Assembly (NCBI RefSeq): GCF_019929345.1
Contig: NZ_JAHZPJ010000001.1
Location: 62,001 to 126,000 of the forward strand
Reading direction: 5' to 3'
Source: Streptococcus oralis
Lineage (GTDB): Bacteria > Bacillota > Bacilli > Lactobacillales > Streptococcaceae
DNA length: 64,000 nucleotides
Shown here in pieces: positions 8,467 through 20,150 of this stretch. The notes below the pieces were generated by a model, which had not been told where the DNA came from, did not search any database, and saw only the letters and a program-made list of their open reading frames with translations. The first letter of the stretch is position 1. Every line of letters begins with the position of its first letter. Position numbers and translations under genes: made by a program.

Positions 8467-9645
8467 CTAGTCTAAAACGCGAGTGCCACCTGCAACTTCA
8501 GCGATATAGAAGCTTGGAGCATATCCGACTACTTCCTCGTAGTGCTTACCAACAGCTTCCTTAAAGACCTCAACTGTATCTTTTTGCACCAAAGCAATAG
8601 CACATCCACCAAAACCTGCCCCTGTCATACGAGCACCGAGAACACCTTCTTGTGCCCAAGCTATGTGGACAAGAGTATCCAATTCCAAGCCAGTTACTTC
8701 ATAGTCATGTTCTAGAGAAACGTGTGATGCATTCATCAAGCGACCAAATGTTTCCAAATCTCCTGCTTGAAGGGCTGCTTGAGCTTTAAGGGTACGTTGG
8801 TTTTCAAGCACAGCATGGCGAGCACGTTTTAAACGATTTTCGTCTTTAATCAGATAGCTATATTGGTCAAAGGCCCACTCGTCCAATTCACCCAAGGTCT
8901 GAATATCCATGGCAACTTGCAATTCTTCTACTGCTTTTTCACACTCAGCACGACGTTCATTGTACTTAGAGTCCGCCAGTTCACGACGTTTGTTGGTGTT
9001 CATGATAACAACAACATTGTCCTTCAAATCAAGTGGCACCAAGTCGTATTCTAACGTATTGGTATCCAGGTAAATGGCACGTTGGTCAGCCCCCATACCG
9101 ATAGCAAACTGGTCCATGATACCAGAGTTGACTCCAATAAAGTTGTTTTCTGTTTGTTTTCCGATTTTAACCAAATCCAAACGGTCTAGTTTTAAATCAA
9201 AGAGATGCTCTGCCACGACCCCTGTCAAGAGTTCCAAGGATGCTGATGAAGACAAGCCAGCACCATTTGGGATATTCCCATAAACATAAAAATCAAACCC
9301 TTTGTCAATCACATGTCCAGCTTCTTGCAAGAAATGAAGAACCCCTTTTGGATAGTTGGTCCAGCTGTGCTCTTTTTCAAACTTGAGGTCTGCAAGAGAC
9401 ACTTCGATGATACCCTTGTCCTCAAAGTTTGCTGAGTAGAAACGCAAGACTTGATCGTCACGCTTGCGAGCTGCACCGTATGTCCCCAAAGAAATAGCAA
9501 CTGGAAAAACGTGCCCACCGTTGTAGTCTGTGTGTTCACCAATCAGATTGATACGACCTGGTGAAAAGAAAGTTTGGTCTGCTTCTTGACCAAAAACGAC
9601 AAGAAAGTCTTTACGAAGTGCTTCAGTAGTAAGATCTTGTGTCAT
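8467..9645 (-). CDS. galK: Galactokinase
   Basis: A 392-residue GHMP-family kinase that phosphorylates galactose to galactose-1-phosphate. The galactokinase signature [15 protein letters not shown] lies near residues 27-41, the GHMP ATP-binding motif [13 protein letters not shown] near residues 126-138, and the C-terminal [16 protein letters not shown] motif near 340. It is the first gene of the gal operon. AAAGGAGAATTCAT precedes the ATG. The divergent galR and two palindromes in the 164-nt spacer suggest GalR control. Confidence 0.95.
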   Translation of the reverse strand: MTQDLTTEALRKDFLVVFGQEADQTFFSPGRINLIGEHTDYNGGHVFPVAISLGTYGAARKRDDQVLRFYSANFEDKGIIEVSLADLKFEKEHSWTNYPKGVLHFLQEAGHVIDKGFDFYVYGNIPNGAGLSSSASLELLTGVVAEHLFDLKLDRLDLVKIGKQTENNFIGVNSGIMDQFAIGMGADQRAIYLDTNTLEYDLVPLDLKDNVVVIMNTNKRRELADSKYNERRAECEKAVEELQVAMDIQTLGELDEWAFDQYSYLIKDENRLKRARHAVLENQRTLKAQAALQAGDLETFGRLMNASHVSLEHDYEVTGLELDTLVHIAWAQEGVLGARMTGAGFGGCAIALVQKDTVEVFKEAVGKHYEEVVGYAPSFYIAEVAGGTRVLD

Positions 9646-9666
9646 ATGAATTCTCCTTTGACTGAC

Positions 9667-9684
9667 CGTTAAGTCACCTTAACG
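9667..9684. promoter_or_regulatory. Inverted repeat upstream of galK (candidate operator)
   Basis: CGTTAAG-TCAC-CTTAACG is a perfect 7-bp inverted repeat with a 4-nt spacer, about 22 nt before the galK start codon. It could be a GalR site or a hairpin in the galK leader. No function is proven. Confidence 0.5.
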
Positions 9685-9733
9685 TGTAATCGTTTTCTTC
9701 TATTGTATCCAAGGGATTTACCAAGGTCAATCC

Positions 9734-9767
9734 TTTTTACTAAACTTTTACTAAACTATCAGTAAAA
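9734..9767. promoter_or_regulatory. Candidate GalR operator between galK and galR
   Basis: TTTTACT (9746-9752) and AGTAAAA (9761-9767) form an inverted repeat, and the left half TTTTACTAAACT is also repeated directly just upstream from about 9735. The site lies 15-35 nt upstream of a TATACT box for galR, a position suited to autoregulation and repression of galK. Confidence 0.6.
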
Positions 9768-9782
9768 AGCAGAAAAATATGA

Positions 9783-10811
<1,029 letters not shown>

Positions 10812-10831
10812 CTCAACAAATATAGCAACGC

Positions 10832-10874
10832 AAAAAATCCTAATAGGGAGTCTCAAATCTCCATTAGGATTTTC
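10832..10874. terminator. Bidirectional terminator between galR and the adh pseudogene
   Basis: AAAATCCTAATaGGGAG and CTCCaTTAGGATTTT pair across a short loop, with A and T runs on both sides. It can end transcription of both convergent genes. Confidence 0.8.
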
Positions 10875-10878
10875 ATTG

Positions 10879-11915
10879 TTAATCCATCACAATCATAGAC
10901 TTAATGGTTTTGCGTTCGTCCATGTCTTTATAAGCCTGGTCGATATCTTCCAGTTTATAACTTGAAGTAAAGACGCGGCCTGGATTGATATCACCATCCA
11001 GAACGGCTTTTAATAAGATTTGCTTGTCGTAGTCGTGACAGAGGCCGCACCGCCTGCTACCGTAATATTTTGAGCAAAGGTAGAACCGAGCGCACGGTTA
11101 TTGTAATGAGGAACACCAACGAAGCCTAAACGTCCACCATTGTGAAGAACCTCAAGGGCTTGATCTACGGCTGCTTCAGTCCCAACACATTCAAGGGCTG
11201 CATCTGCTCCACCACCAAGGATTTCACGGACTTTGGCAATTCCCTCTTCGCCACGTTCAGCCACAACAGCTGTCGCACCTGACCCCAAGGCCATCTTTTG
11301 GCGGTCTTCATGACGGCTCATAAGGATAATTTGTGATGCACCACGCATTTTAGCGGCGATAACAGCGCATTGCCCAACAGCCCCGTCACCGATAACGACA
11401 ACCTTATCCCCTTTTTGCACATTAGCAACACGCGCAGCATGATAGCCGGTCGGCATGACATCCGCCAGTGTCAAGAGGGATTTGAGCATGCCTTCTGTAT
11501 AATCAGAGGGCTGACCCGGAATTTTGACAAGAGCCCAATTAGCAAAGTGGAAACGGATGTACTCTGCTTGGACCCCGTTAGACCAGTTGGTGCCAATATG
11601 GCGGTCACAAGTCCCATCATAGCCAGCGCGACAGGCATCACACTCCCCACAGCCATGGGTGAAAGGTGCAATAACAAAATCTCCCGGTTTGACCGTTGTA
11701 ATAGCCTCTCCGATTTCTTCGATAATTCCGATAGCCTCATGACCGCTATTACTGTGCCCTTCTTCGATTTCGGGATTACGGTAACTCCAAAGGTCAGAAC
11801 CGCAAACGCAAGTACGGACAATGCGAATAATGGCATCATCTGGCGCCTCAATTTGCGGACGTTCAATTGTAGCAAGTCCAACCTGACCAGCTTTTGTATA
11901 AACTGTTTTCTTCAT
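10879..11915 (-). pseudogene. Zinc-dependent alcohol dehydrogenase, frameshifted near the 3' end
   Basis: The first 295 or so codons read as an intact zinc-dependent medium-chain dehydrogenase: catalytic zinc ligands in CVCGSDLW and GHEAIG, structural zinc cysteines in GCGECDACRAGYDGTC, and NAD(P) binding VVIGDGAVGQCAV. At about 11031 the frame ends prematurely (protein end SVTTTTSKSY). In another frame the expected C-terminus continues without stop to 10879 (YDKQILLKAVLDGDINP onward, ending SMIVMD). Restoring one base near GACTACGAC rejoins the frames to about 346 residues. It is a recent single-base loss or a sequencing error. A MerR-type regulator that I recall next to this gene in pneumococcus is absent here. 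Confidence 0.85.
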
Positions 11916-12100
11916 AGAACCACTCCTTTTCTATTGGTTTCTTACTTTCATTATACACTTTTTGTCAAGCTTTCGCTCGTATCAATCATTATTAACGGCG
12001 ATAAGGCACTAGTTTAGTCCAATATAGTCTTTTCTTCTTGAAATTTAAGTTTTATAAGGAGAGATTTTTCGATTACGTTTTTAATAGTTTCCAGCCAATA

Positions 12101-12140
12101 GAAAAAGTGAATAAAGAAATATTCCTTTATCCACCTTTTT
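12101..12140 (-). terminator. Terminator of the fused ABC exporter gene
   Basis: On the minus strand AAAAGGTGgATAAAG and CTTTATtCACtTTTT pair, ending in a U-rich run. It lies 13-52 nt after the stop codon. Confidence 0.75.
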
Positions 12141-12152
12141 GTGGTTTAGTTG

Positions 12153-14678
12153 TTATTCGCTACGAAGCGATTCGACTGGGTCTTTCTTAGCAGCGATGCG
12201 TGAAGGGATTAGACCGGCTAACATGGTAAGGACAATAGAAATACCGATAAGGATTAGAGCTACTTCTATTGGTAATTGCGCTACATTTCCTACATTTGTC
12301 ATTTTCGCAACAATCGCATTGATTGGGAATGTCGCAAGAAAGGTAATCGTGATACCGAGCACCCCAGAGATGAATCCTTCGATGGCTGTTTCAGCAGTGA
12401 AGATACGACGAATATCTTTCTTCGAAGCCCCCATTGCACGTAGGATTCCGATTTCTTTTGTACGTTCGAGAACTGAAATGTACGTGATAATCGAAATCAT
12501 TATAGAAGATACAATGAGTGAGATAGCCACAAAGCCAACGAGTACTGTTGTCACTACGCCAACCAATGTCGTAATTGAAGACATGATAGTTTGGATATCA
12601 TCTGAATAAGCGAGTACTTTATCGTCTTCTCCAGCTTCTTTTTTCGCTGTGTTATAGGCGTTTATGAACTCTTTTAAGTCTTGTTTTTGTTGGAACGAAG
12701 AGGTGTAGAGCTCAATGGCAGCTGGTTTGGATTTGTTGATGACGCCCATTTTTGCGAGGTTTTCCTCGTAAGTTGAAGCCGAATTGTCGTTATATTGTTG
12801 GACATACTGCGCCTGTTCTTCAGGCGTCATTTTAGCCAACTGAATTTTTTCTTCTTCGGTTAAATTCTCCGAACTGAATGGTTTAGGATCTTTGGCAAAG
12901 TCTTTACCCGTAAATACATTTAGATTTTGATTGGCTTCCTGTTCCTTAACAATATCACTATTTTGAATGTATTCGGAAGTGTAATCAATAAGGGCGCTTG
13001 TGTAGGCGATTCCTCCTGAAGGAGTATTCACGCCTGAACTTGTGCCGTCTTTTTGGCGAAGGACACCCACAATTTTAAGTTGGAGCCCATCCTCGATTTG
13101 AGTTTTCATATAAGAAGCATTATCAATCTTATTGACCCATAAGTTATTTTCTTTCACAAAACGGTTTGTATTGACAACTGCTTTGAAAGTTTTTCCGATA
13201 AAATCACTATATTGATACGTTTGAGAAGAGAGTTCGTCGAGCTTCTTCGTATCGTTCAATTCACTGGGATCTTTGATACGCAAACTATAGAGCAACAAAT
13301 CGCTAATTTGATTGTTTTCATCTACGATAAGGACGATCTCGGACTTGTCTTGTGGGAAGCGTCCTTCCAACACGTCGTACTTGCTTTCTAGCATTGAAGA
13401 ATCACTAGAAAGTTCACTCCAGTAGTTGAGGTTTTGTAAGTATCCCTTCATCGTTTGGTTCGCTGTTTCTACTTCATCAGCTAAGGTTGAAGGCAGAATA
13501 CTTTTGGGTCCGTTGGAAGTATCACTTGCATAGATAAACGGTTGTAAATTGTATCGGTAACGAATGTCTTTTGTGAGAGATTCGACCTTCGAAGCGTGTT
13601 CCTCCAAGTAAGTCTTGAAGGAAGCTAAGTCGTTCTTTCCGATTTGTTTTTTCAATAAATTAGTTAAAACCGTATTGATACCGAGCTCATGATTATCCTT
13701 GTAAGGCTTCTCGCTCAAATCTGGAGAGGTCGCCAACAAGTTGCTCTGGTTCTGCTCGCTAATCGTCAGTGGGAGAGAGACGAGAGTATCTTCCTGCACC
13801 TTTTTAACGTAGTCACTCACACCATTGGAAAGGGCTAAGATAAGAGCAATCCCGATAATCCCGATAGAACCCGCAAAAGCTGTTAGTAAGGTACGACCTT
13901 TCTTCGTCAATAGGTTATTAAAGGAAAGTACAAGGGCGGTTATAAAGCTCATCTTCGTCTTCGTGAACTGGATGTCGACTTGCTTTGTCTCCTCTGTTGG
14001 TTCGCATGGGTTTGAGTCGCTCAAGATGTTTCCATCTAATACTTGTACGATACGTGTGGAGTACTTCTGCGCCAGCTCTGGGTTATGCGTCACCATGATA
14101 ACCAAACGTTCCTTGGCAATGTCTTTTAATAAATCCATGATTTGAACAGAAGTCTCAGAATCGAGCGCTCCTGTCGGTTCGTCGGCTAAAACGACTTTTG
14201 GATCATTAACAAGAGCACGCGCAATCGCGATTCGTTGCATTTGTCCCCCAGACATTTGACTTGGTTTCTTATATAAATGGTCTTTTAGGCCTACGCGTTC
14301 GAGCACTTCGATAGCACGTTTCTTACGTTCTGCTTTTGAAACACCCGAAAGAGTCATTGCAATTTCTACGTTAGAGAGTGCAGTTTGGTGCCCGATGAGA
14401 TTATAAGACTGAAAGATGAAACCGATGGTGTGGTTTCTGTAGCTATCCCAATCGCGGTCTTTAAATTGCTTTGTTGATTTTCCTTGGATGAGTAAATCAC
14501 CAGATGTGTATTGGTCGAGTCCCCCGATGATATTTAATAGGGTGGTTTTCCCAGAACCCGATTGCCCGAGAATAGAGACAAACTCATTCTCACGGAAGCG
14601 AATCGAGATATCCTTTAGCGCGTGGAACTCTTGATCGCCCGTATGATAGACTTTTGAAATGTGTTGTAGCTGTAACAT
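12153..14678 (-). CDS. MacB-like ABC exporter, ATPase fused to FtsX-type permease
   Basis: An 841-residue fusion. Residues 1-225 are an ATPase of the LolD/MacB type, with Walker A GQSGSGKTTLLN near residue 37, signature MSGGQMQRIAIARAL near 143, and Walker B VVLADEPTGALDSE. Then comes one helix near residue 265, a long extracytoplasmic domain (about 290-690), and three C-terminal helices of the FtsX/MacB permease core ending in GLIPSRIAAKKDPVESLRSE. This layout suits peptide export, lipoprotein handling or antimicrobial-peptide resistance, not bulk import. It stands alone, with AAAGGAGATAGACG before the ATG. Its place between adh and the cation exporter differs from the pneumococcal order I remember, so acquisition is possible. 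Confidence 0.88.
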   Translation of the reverse strand: MLQLQHISKVYHTGDQEFHALKDISIRFRENEFVSILGQSGSGKTTLLNIIGGLDQYTSGDLLIQGKSTKQFKDRDWDSYRNHTIGFIFQSYNLIGHQTALSNVEIAMTLSGVSKAERKKRAIEVLERVGLKDHLYKKPSQMSGGQMQRIAIARALVNDPKVVLADEPTGALDSETSVQIMDLLKDIAKERLVIMVTHNPELAQKYSTRIVQVLDGNILSDSNPCEPTEETKQVDIQFTKTKMSFITALVLSFNNLLTKKGRTLLTAFAGSIGIIGIALILALSNGVSDYVKKVQEDTLVSLPLTISEQNQSNLLATSPDLSEKPYKDNHELGINTVLTNLLKKQIGKNDLASFKTYLEEHASKVESLTKDIRYRYNLQPFIYASDTSNGPKSILPSTLADEVETANQTMKGYLQNLNYWSELSSDSSMLESKYDVLEGRFPQDKSEIVLIVDENNQISDLLLYSLRIKDPSELNDTKKLDELSSQTYQYSDFIGKTFKAVVNTNRFVKENNLWVNKIDNASYMKTQIEDGLQLKIVGVLRQKDGTSSGVNTPSGGIAYTSALIDYTSEYIQNSDIVKEQEANQNLNVFTGKDFAKDPKPFSSENLTEEEKIQLAKMTPEEQAQYVQQYNDNSASTYEENLAKMGVINKSKPAAIELYTSSFQQKQDLKEFINAYNTAKKEAGEDDKVLAYSDDIQTIMSSITTLVGVVTTVLVGFVAISLIVSSIMISIITYISVLERTKEIGILRAMGASKKDIRRIFTAETAIEGFISGVLGITITFLATFPINAIVAKMTNVGNVAQLPIEVALILIGISIVLTMLAGLIPSRIAAKKDPVESLRSE

Positions 14679-14694
14679 CGTCTATCTCCTTTCA

Positions 14695-14715
14695 GTGATA
14701 TATGTAGTCTATCAC
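14695..14715. promoter_or_regulatory. Inverted repeat upstream of the ABC exporter (candidate operator)
   Basis: GTGATA-N9-TATCAC lies 17-37 nt before the start codon, where a -10 region would be expected. No regulator gene is adjacent, so it may serve a remote regulator. Confidence 0.4.
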
Positions 14716-14787
14716 AATTTCATAATGGAGTAAATATGTTACATTTACAATTCATCAAAAATAATCAACAAATGGAAAATCGACTTC

Positions 14788-15687
14788 TTATGAATGATAA
14801 TGTCCATGACTTTGACCTACTTCCAACTCCTCAATTTTTCGCTTATGGGTTTGGTGACTTGCTAGGTTTGAATCAACTTCAATGGTAACATTTTGAAAGC
14901 CATAATCTTTGAGTAAATTACGAATAGATTCTTTACAATACTCTATATGTTCAATCTCTTCTAAGCAAACATGAACAATGGCATTTTTTTCCAAACCATC
15001 CATAGTCCAGAGATTGAGTTGATTAACACTTTTAACATTAGCTAGCGCTGCTAACTCTTTCTCTAGCTCGGCGGTCTCGATCCCTTCAGGCACAGCATCT
15101 AAGAAAATCTTGAGTGTTGACCAAAAACGAGGAATGGCTTTCCAGAGGATAAAACTAGAAATTAAAAGAGACAAGAGTGGATCGAGAAAGTACCAGTCAG
15201 TCACATACAAAACACCAGCAACCAGAATAACCGCTAGCCATCCTAGAATATCTTCTAGAAAATGCAAGGTCAGGATAGCTTCGTTCTTGGTCTGACCCTT
15301 ACGAACGATTAGACTAGCCACGAGATTAATAAGAATCGCAAGAATCCCAAACCACAGCATCCCTTGGTAGTTGACAGGCTGAGGGGATAGGAGTCGAGGA
15401 ATATTCTCCAAGAGCACCATGAAAGATCCTGTCAAAAGGATCAAAGCAGTCAGCATGGCGCCTAGCAGACTGAAGCGTTTATAACCAAGTGTATAACGTT
15501 TGTCTTCCTGACGATTGGAAATAGTTTCCAAGCAAGCTGATAAGCCTATGGCAAGGGCATCGCCCAAATCATGAACCGCATCCGCTAAGACCGCACTTGA
15601 ATTAAAGATGCCTCCAAAAATAAATTCGACAACAGAAAATGATAGATTCAAGAAAAAGGCTAGCCAGATAGATGTTTTAGAACTCAT
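14788..15687 (-). CDS. Cation diffusion facilitator (zinc/heavy-metal efflux)
   Basis: A 299-residue cation diffusion facilitator of the CzcD type. Helix II carries SAVLADAVHDLGDALAIGLS, with the HD-x3-D metal site. Helix V carries HFLEDILGWLAVI, with H-x3-D. A cytoplasmic domain (about residues 200-280) ends in a His-rich tail (SHGHYHS). It exports Zn or a related divalent cation in exchange for protons. The ORF is open upstream, but the ATG at 15687 is preceded by AAGGAGGGAGAGAA. The divergent TetR gene and the palindrome between them suggest local control. Confidence 0.9.
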   Translation of the reverse strand: MSSKTSIWLAFFLNLSFSVVEFIFGGIFNSSAVLADAVHDLGDALAIGLSACLETISNRQEDKRYTLGYKRFSLLGAMLTALILLTGSFMVLLENIPRLLSPQPVNYQGMLWFGILAILINLVASLIVRKGQTKNEAILTLHFLEDILGWLAVILVAGVLYVTDWYFLDPLLSLLISSFILWKAIPRFWSTLKIFLDAVPEGIETAELEKELAALANVKSVNQLNLWTMDGLEKNAIVHVCLEEIEHIEYCKESIRNLLKDYGFQNVTIEVDSNLASHQTHKRKIEELEVGQSHGHYHS

Positions 15688-15704
15688 TTCTCTCCCTCCT
15701 TTGG

Positions 15705-15710
15705 TATAAT
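15705..15710 (+). promoter_or_regulatory. -10 element TGGTATAAT of the TetR gene
   Basis: An extended -10 TGGTATAAT points toward the tetR-like gene about 108 nt upstream of its ATG. The region between carries a palindrome. Confidence 0.45.
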
Positions 15711-15782
15711 AGGTATATATACTTCTTTCATTTGTATTATCTAATAAAATCCAAAGAAAGGATAGAAGCAAACTGTCAGCCT

Positions 15783-15798
15783 TGTTCAGTTCTGAACA
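15783..15798. promoter_or_regulatory. Palindrome TGTTCAG-TT-CTGAACA (candidate TetR operator)
   Basis: A 7-bp perfect inverted repeat with a 2-nt centre lies 20-35 nt before the TetR ATG. The position and size fit an autoregulatory TetR-family site. Confidence 0.55.
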
Positions 15799-15817
15799 GT
15801 TTGTCTCAAGTGTCTAT

Positions 15818-16372
15818 ATGCCAAAAAGAGATCGTCGGGTTAGTAAGACGAAAAAAGCCATTTATCAAGCTTTTCTACAAGTTTTGAACGACAAGGGCTA
15901 TGATGCTACTACTGTCCAAGATATCATTGACTTGGCAGATGTTGGGCGCTCCACTTTTTACTGTCACTACGAGAGTAAGGAACTGCTTTTAGATGAACTC
16001 TGTCGCTACCTCTTTCATCATCTCTTTGAAAGGGAAGAACACTTGACTACAGAAGACTACCTCGCACATATCTTTTTACATTTTCAAAAAAACCAAGACC
16101 ATGTTACCAGTCTTCTTTTTTCCAAAAACGACTACTTTCTCCGCCAACTACACAAGGAACTCGAACACCATGTTTACCCCATGGTAGCGGAGGATTTGCA
16201 AGAGGCCTATCCGAACATACCGGCCTCCTACCTCAAACATTTTGTAGTAACCAACTTTATCGAAACACTGACCTGGTGGCTAAAAAAAGGAAAATCTTAT
16301 ACAGAAGAGCAAGTGGTGAGATTTTACTTAGATGTGATTGAGATGACTTCTACAAAATCACTCGAAATTTAA
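15818..16372 (+). CDS. TetR/AcrR family transcriptional regulator
   Basis: A 184-residue regulator. The N-terminus has the TetR helix-turn-helix: AIYQAFLQVLNDKGYDATTVQDIIDLADVGRSTFYCHYESKELLLDEL. The rest is a helical ligand-binding domain without recognisable motif. A TTG start at 15782 would add 12 residues, but that would place the TGTTCAG palindrome inside the coding region, so I prefer the ATG at 15818, though its ribosome binding site is weak. It is divergent from the cation efflux gene and followed after 26 nt by a small membrane protein, both plausible targets. Confidence 0.85.
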   Translation: MPKRDRRVSKTKKAIYQAFLQVLNDKGYDATTVQDIIDLADVGRSTFYCHYESKELLLDELCRYLFHHLFEREEHLTTEDYLAHIFLHFQKNQDHVTSLLFSKNDYFLRQLHKELEHHVYPMVAEDLQEAYPNIPASYLKHFVVTNFIETLTWWLKKGKSYTEEQVVRFYLDVIEMTSTKSLEI

Positions 16373-16398
16373 TCCTATCACGAAGAAAGGAATCAACC

Positions 16399-16731
16399 AT
16401 GTTAACTTCTATTATCCTAGGAATTCTAACGATTGTATTGGCTCTTATTTTCTCCCTCCTTCATCTCGCGGCAGCTTTCGCAGCCATGAAACAAAAGAAC
16501 TACAGTCTAGGAAACACGTGCATCTTGGTCGGCAGTTGTCTCACTTCACTAGCTCTTGCTATCTTTTTCTTCGTTCCACCAGCAACGATCATCTTATGGA
16601 TAGTGGGCTCTAGCATAATCTGCTACGGTGCTTACTGGAATGGGCGACAGCAAGAAAACCAACATATCTCGCACCACATCGTTCGTATAACGAGCGCTAT
16701 TATCATTACGGTATTATTCATTTTGCTCTAA
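16399..16731 (+). CDS. Small membrane protein, four predicted helices
   Basis: A 110-residue protein made almost entirely of four hydrophobic helices (about residues 4-30, 39-60, 62-80 and 93-110) joined by short loops, one reading NGRQQENQHISHHIV. I do not recognise the family. It starts 26 nt after the TetR gene with GAAGAAAGGAATCAACC before the ATG, so the two are probably cotranscribed. The TetR gene may control it together with the cation exporter. Confidence 0.6.
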   Translation: MLTSIILGILTIVLALIFSLLHLAAAFAAMKQKNYSLGNTCILVGSCLTSLALAIFFFVPPATIILWIVGSSIICYGAYWNGRQQENQHISHHIVRITSAIIITVLFILL

Positions 16732-16734
16732 CAC

Positions 16735-16760
16735 AAAAAAGGATCAGATGATCCTTTTTT
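16735..16760. terminator. Bidirectional terminator
   Basis: AAAAAAGGATCA-ga-TGATCCTTTTTT is a perfect inverted repeat between convergent genes (small membrane protein and pnuC). Confidence 0.85.
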
Positions 16761-16765
16761 ACTTT

Positions 16766-17557
16766 TTAAGCACTCTTTGCGGCCTTGCTCCACTGATACC
16801 ACCCAACTAGACTATTGATGAGGTAAATCAGATATTTCCCTTGGATTTGCAGGCTTTCTCCCCACCAGAGATAGATAGAAAAGACATTTGTAGCTGCCCA
16901 GAATATCCATTGTTCACGGTAGACAGCCGTCATGAGGATTTGCCCAACCCCATTGGTCGCATCGGTGATGGAATCGCGATAAGGACGATTGGCTCCGATA
17001 GACTGATAAATGAACCCAAATACCAACCACCAGAGAACACTAATGGAAAGATACTTGGTCCAACCCTTGCCGTCCAGTTTACGTGCGACAAACTCCTGTT
17101 TTTCCTTTTTAAACTGTGCTTGGTAGATCCACACTAGAAGTCCAATTGGCTGCATGACCGTGAAGTAAAGTGTCGTCAGCACCTCACCATAAAAGCCTTT
17201 CTGCAAAGCCAAGATAAGGTAAATGACAGAGTTAATCAAGCCAAAAAGGTAATTACTTGCTCGACCTTCCGATACAAAGATAACACAGATAATTCCAGTC
17301 AGGCTACAAATCATCCCAACCCAGTCAACAATGCGGTGTTCATAAATCAACTCAAGCCAGATTGGAAAACTTCCTAAAACCAGTAGGTAAAGCCACTGGG
17401 CAAAAGTACGATGGGCAAAGAGGTCATCCCAGATAGTCTTCATGGTTCCTGAAAATCCCAGATCAGCCATAGCAGCAACCATACGGCGGTAGCCACCAGA
17501 CATTTCACCAAGAGTTATTTTGATGTTCTTGAGTTTTGTTTGCAAATAAGTCGTCAT
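16766..17557 (-). CDS. pnuC: Nicotinamide riboside / nicotinamide mononucleotide transporter
   Basis: A 263-residue PnuC-family facilitator for NAD precursors, with about seven helices and many Trp and Tyr residues. Family features include GMICSLTGIICVIFVSEGRASNYLFGLINSVIYLILALQKGFYGEVLTTLYF and the C-terminal WWGESLQIQGKYLIYLINSLVGWYQW. The ATG at 17557 follows AAAAGGAGAAAAT. Upstream lies a promoter with an internal palindrome and a leader with long-range complementary segments, so transport is probably controlled by a regulator, a riboswitch, or both. Confidence 0.92.
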   Translation of the reverse strand: MTTYLQTKLKNIKITLGEMSGGYRRMVAAMADLGFSGTMKTIWDDLFAHRTFAQWLYLLVLGSFPIWLELIYEHRIVDWVGMICSLTGIICVIFVSEGRASNYLFGLINSVIYLILALQKGFYGEVLTTLYFTVMQPIGLLVWIYQAQFKKEKQEFVARKLDGKGWTKYLSISVLWWLVFGFIYQSIGANRPYRDSITDATNGVGQILMTAVYREQWIFWAATNVFSIYLWWGESLQIQGKYLIYLINSLVGWYQWSKAAKSA

Positions 17558-17576
17558 ATTTTCTCCTTTTGTTTTT

Positions 17577-17660
17577 AAAGAGCCGTGTCTGGATAGACTT
17601 TCGGACGCAACGCTCTATTATATATCTCCTGAACTGTCTATACACAAGATTTCTATCCTT
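17577..17660 (-). promoter_or_regulatory. Structured pnuC leader, candidate NAD+-II (pnuC-motif) riboswitch
   Basis: Within the pnuC 5' leader, GGATAGA (minus, 17658-17652) is complementary to TCTATCC (17597-17591), and AGAGC (17616-17612) to GCTCT (17583-17579). The last pairing lies just before the AAAGGAG ribosome binding site, so folding could hide or expose it. The segments interleave, as in a pseudoknot. The pnuC-motif NAD+-II riboswitch is known from streptococcal pnuC leaders. I match it on position and pairing only, not against the covariance model. Confidence 0.5.
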
Positions 17661-17707
17661 AGTCGACATGAGCTGAAAATCCTTATTTGTTAAGCAGTTC
17701 ACAACAC

Positions 17708-17735
17708 ATTATACACCTATTCTATGAATAGTCAA
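17708..17735 (-). promoter_or_regulatory. pnuC promoter with a palindromic operator in the spacer
   Basis: On the minus strand TTGACT (17735-17730), a 16-nt spacer and TATAAT (17713-17708). The spacer contains the perfect palindrome CTATTC-ATA-GAATAG (17731-17717), overlapping the -35 edge. A regulator bound there would block RNA polymerase. Its identity is not known. Confidence 0.65.
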
Positions 17736-17818
17736 GTGTGTTTACAGTAAAATTTTAGATAATTTTGAAAATTTCCTCTTATTTTCCATTTAAAAATGAA
17801 AATCATTAATTCTGAAAC

Positions 17819-17854
17819 CAAAAAAGCCCAGACAAGATTGTCTGAGCATTTTTT
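17819..17854 (-). terminator. Terminator of proV-proWX
   Basis: GCTCAGACA-atct-TGTCTGGGC followed by TTTTTTGG on the minus strand, about 50 nt after the proWX stop. Confidence 0.8.
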
Positions 17855-17894
17855 TATATAGTCGTTTAGCAAAGTTGAGTTTAGCATTTTCAAG

Positions 17895-20136
<2,242 letters not shown>

Positions 20137-20150
20137 TCTCTGTCCTCAAT

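Noticed and set aside
17505..17702. A 65-codon minus-strand frame overlapping the pnuC start
   Set aside because: It covers the structured leader and runs into pnuC out of frame. It has no recognisable motif, and the RNA-level structure explains the region better.
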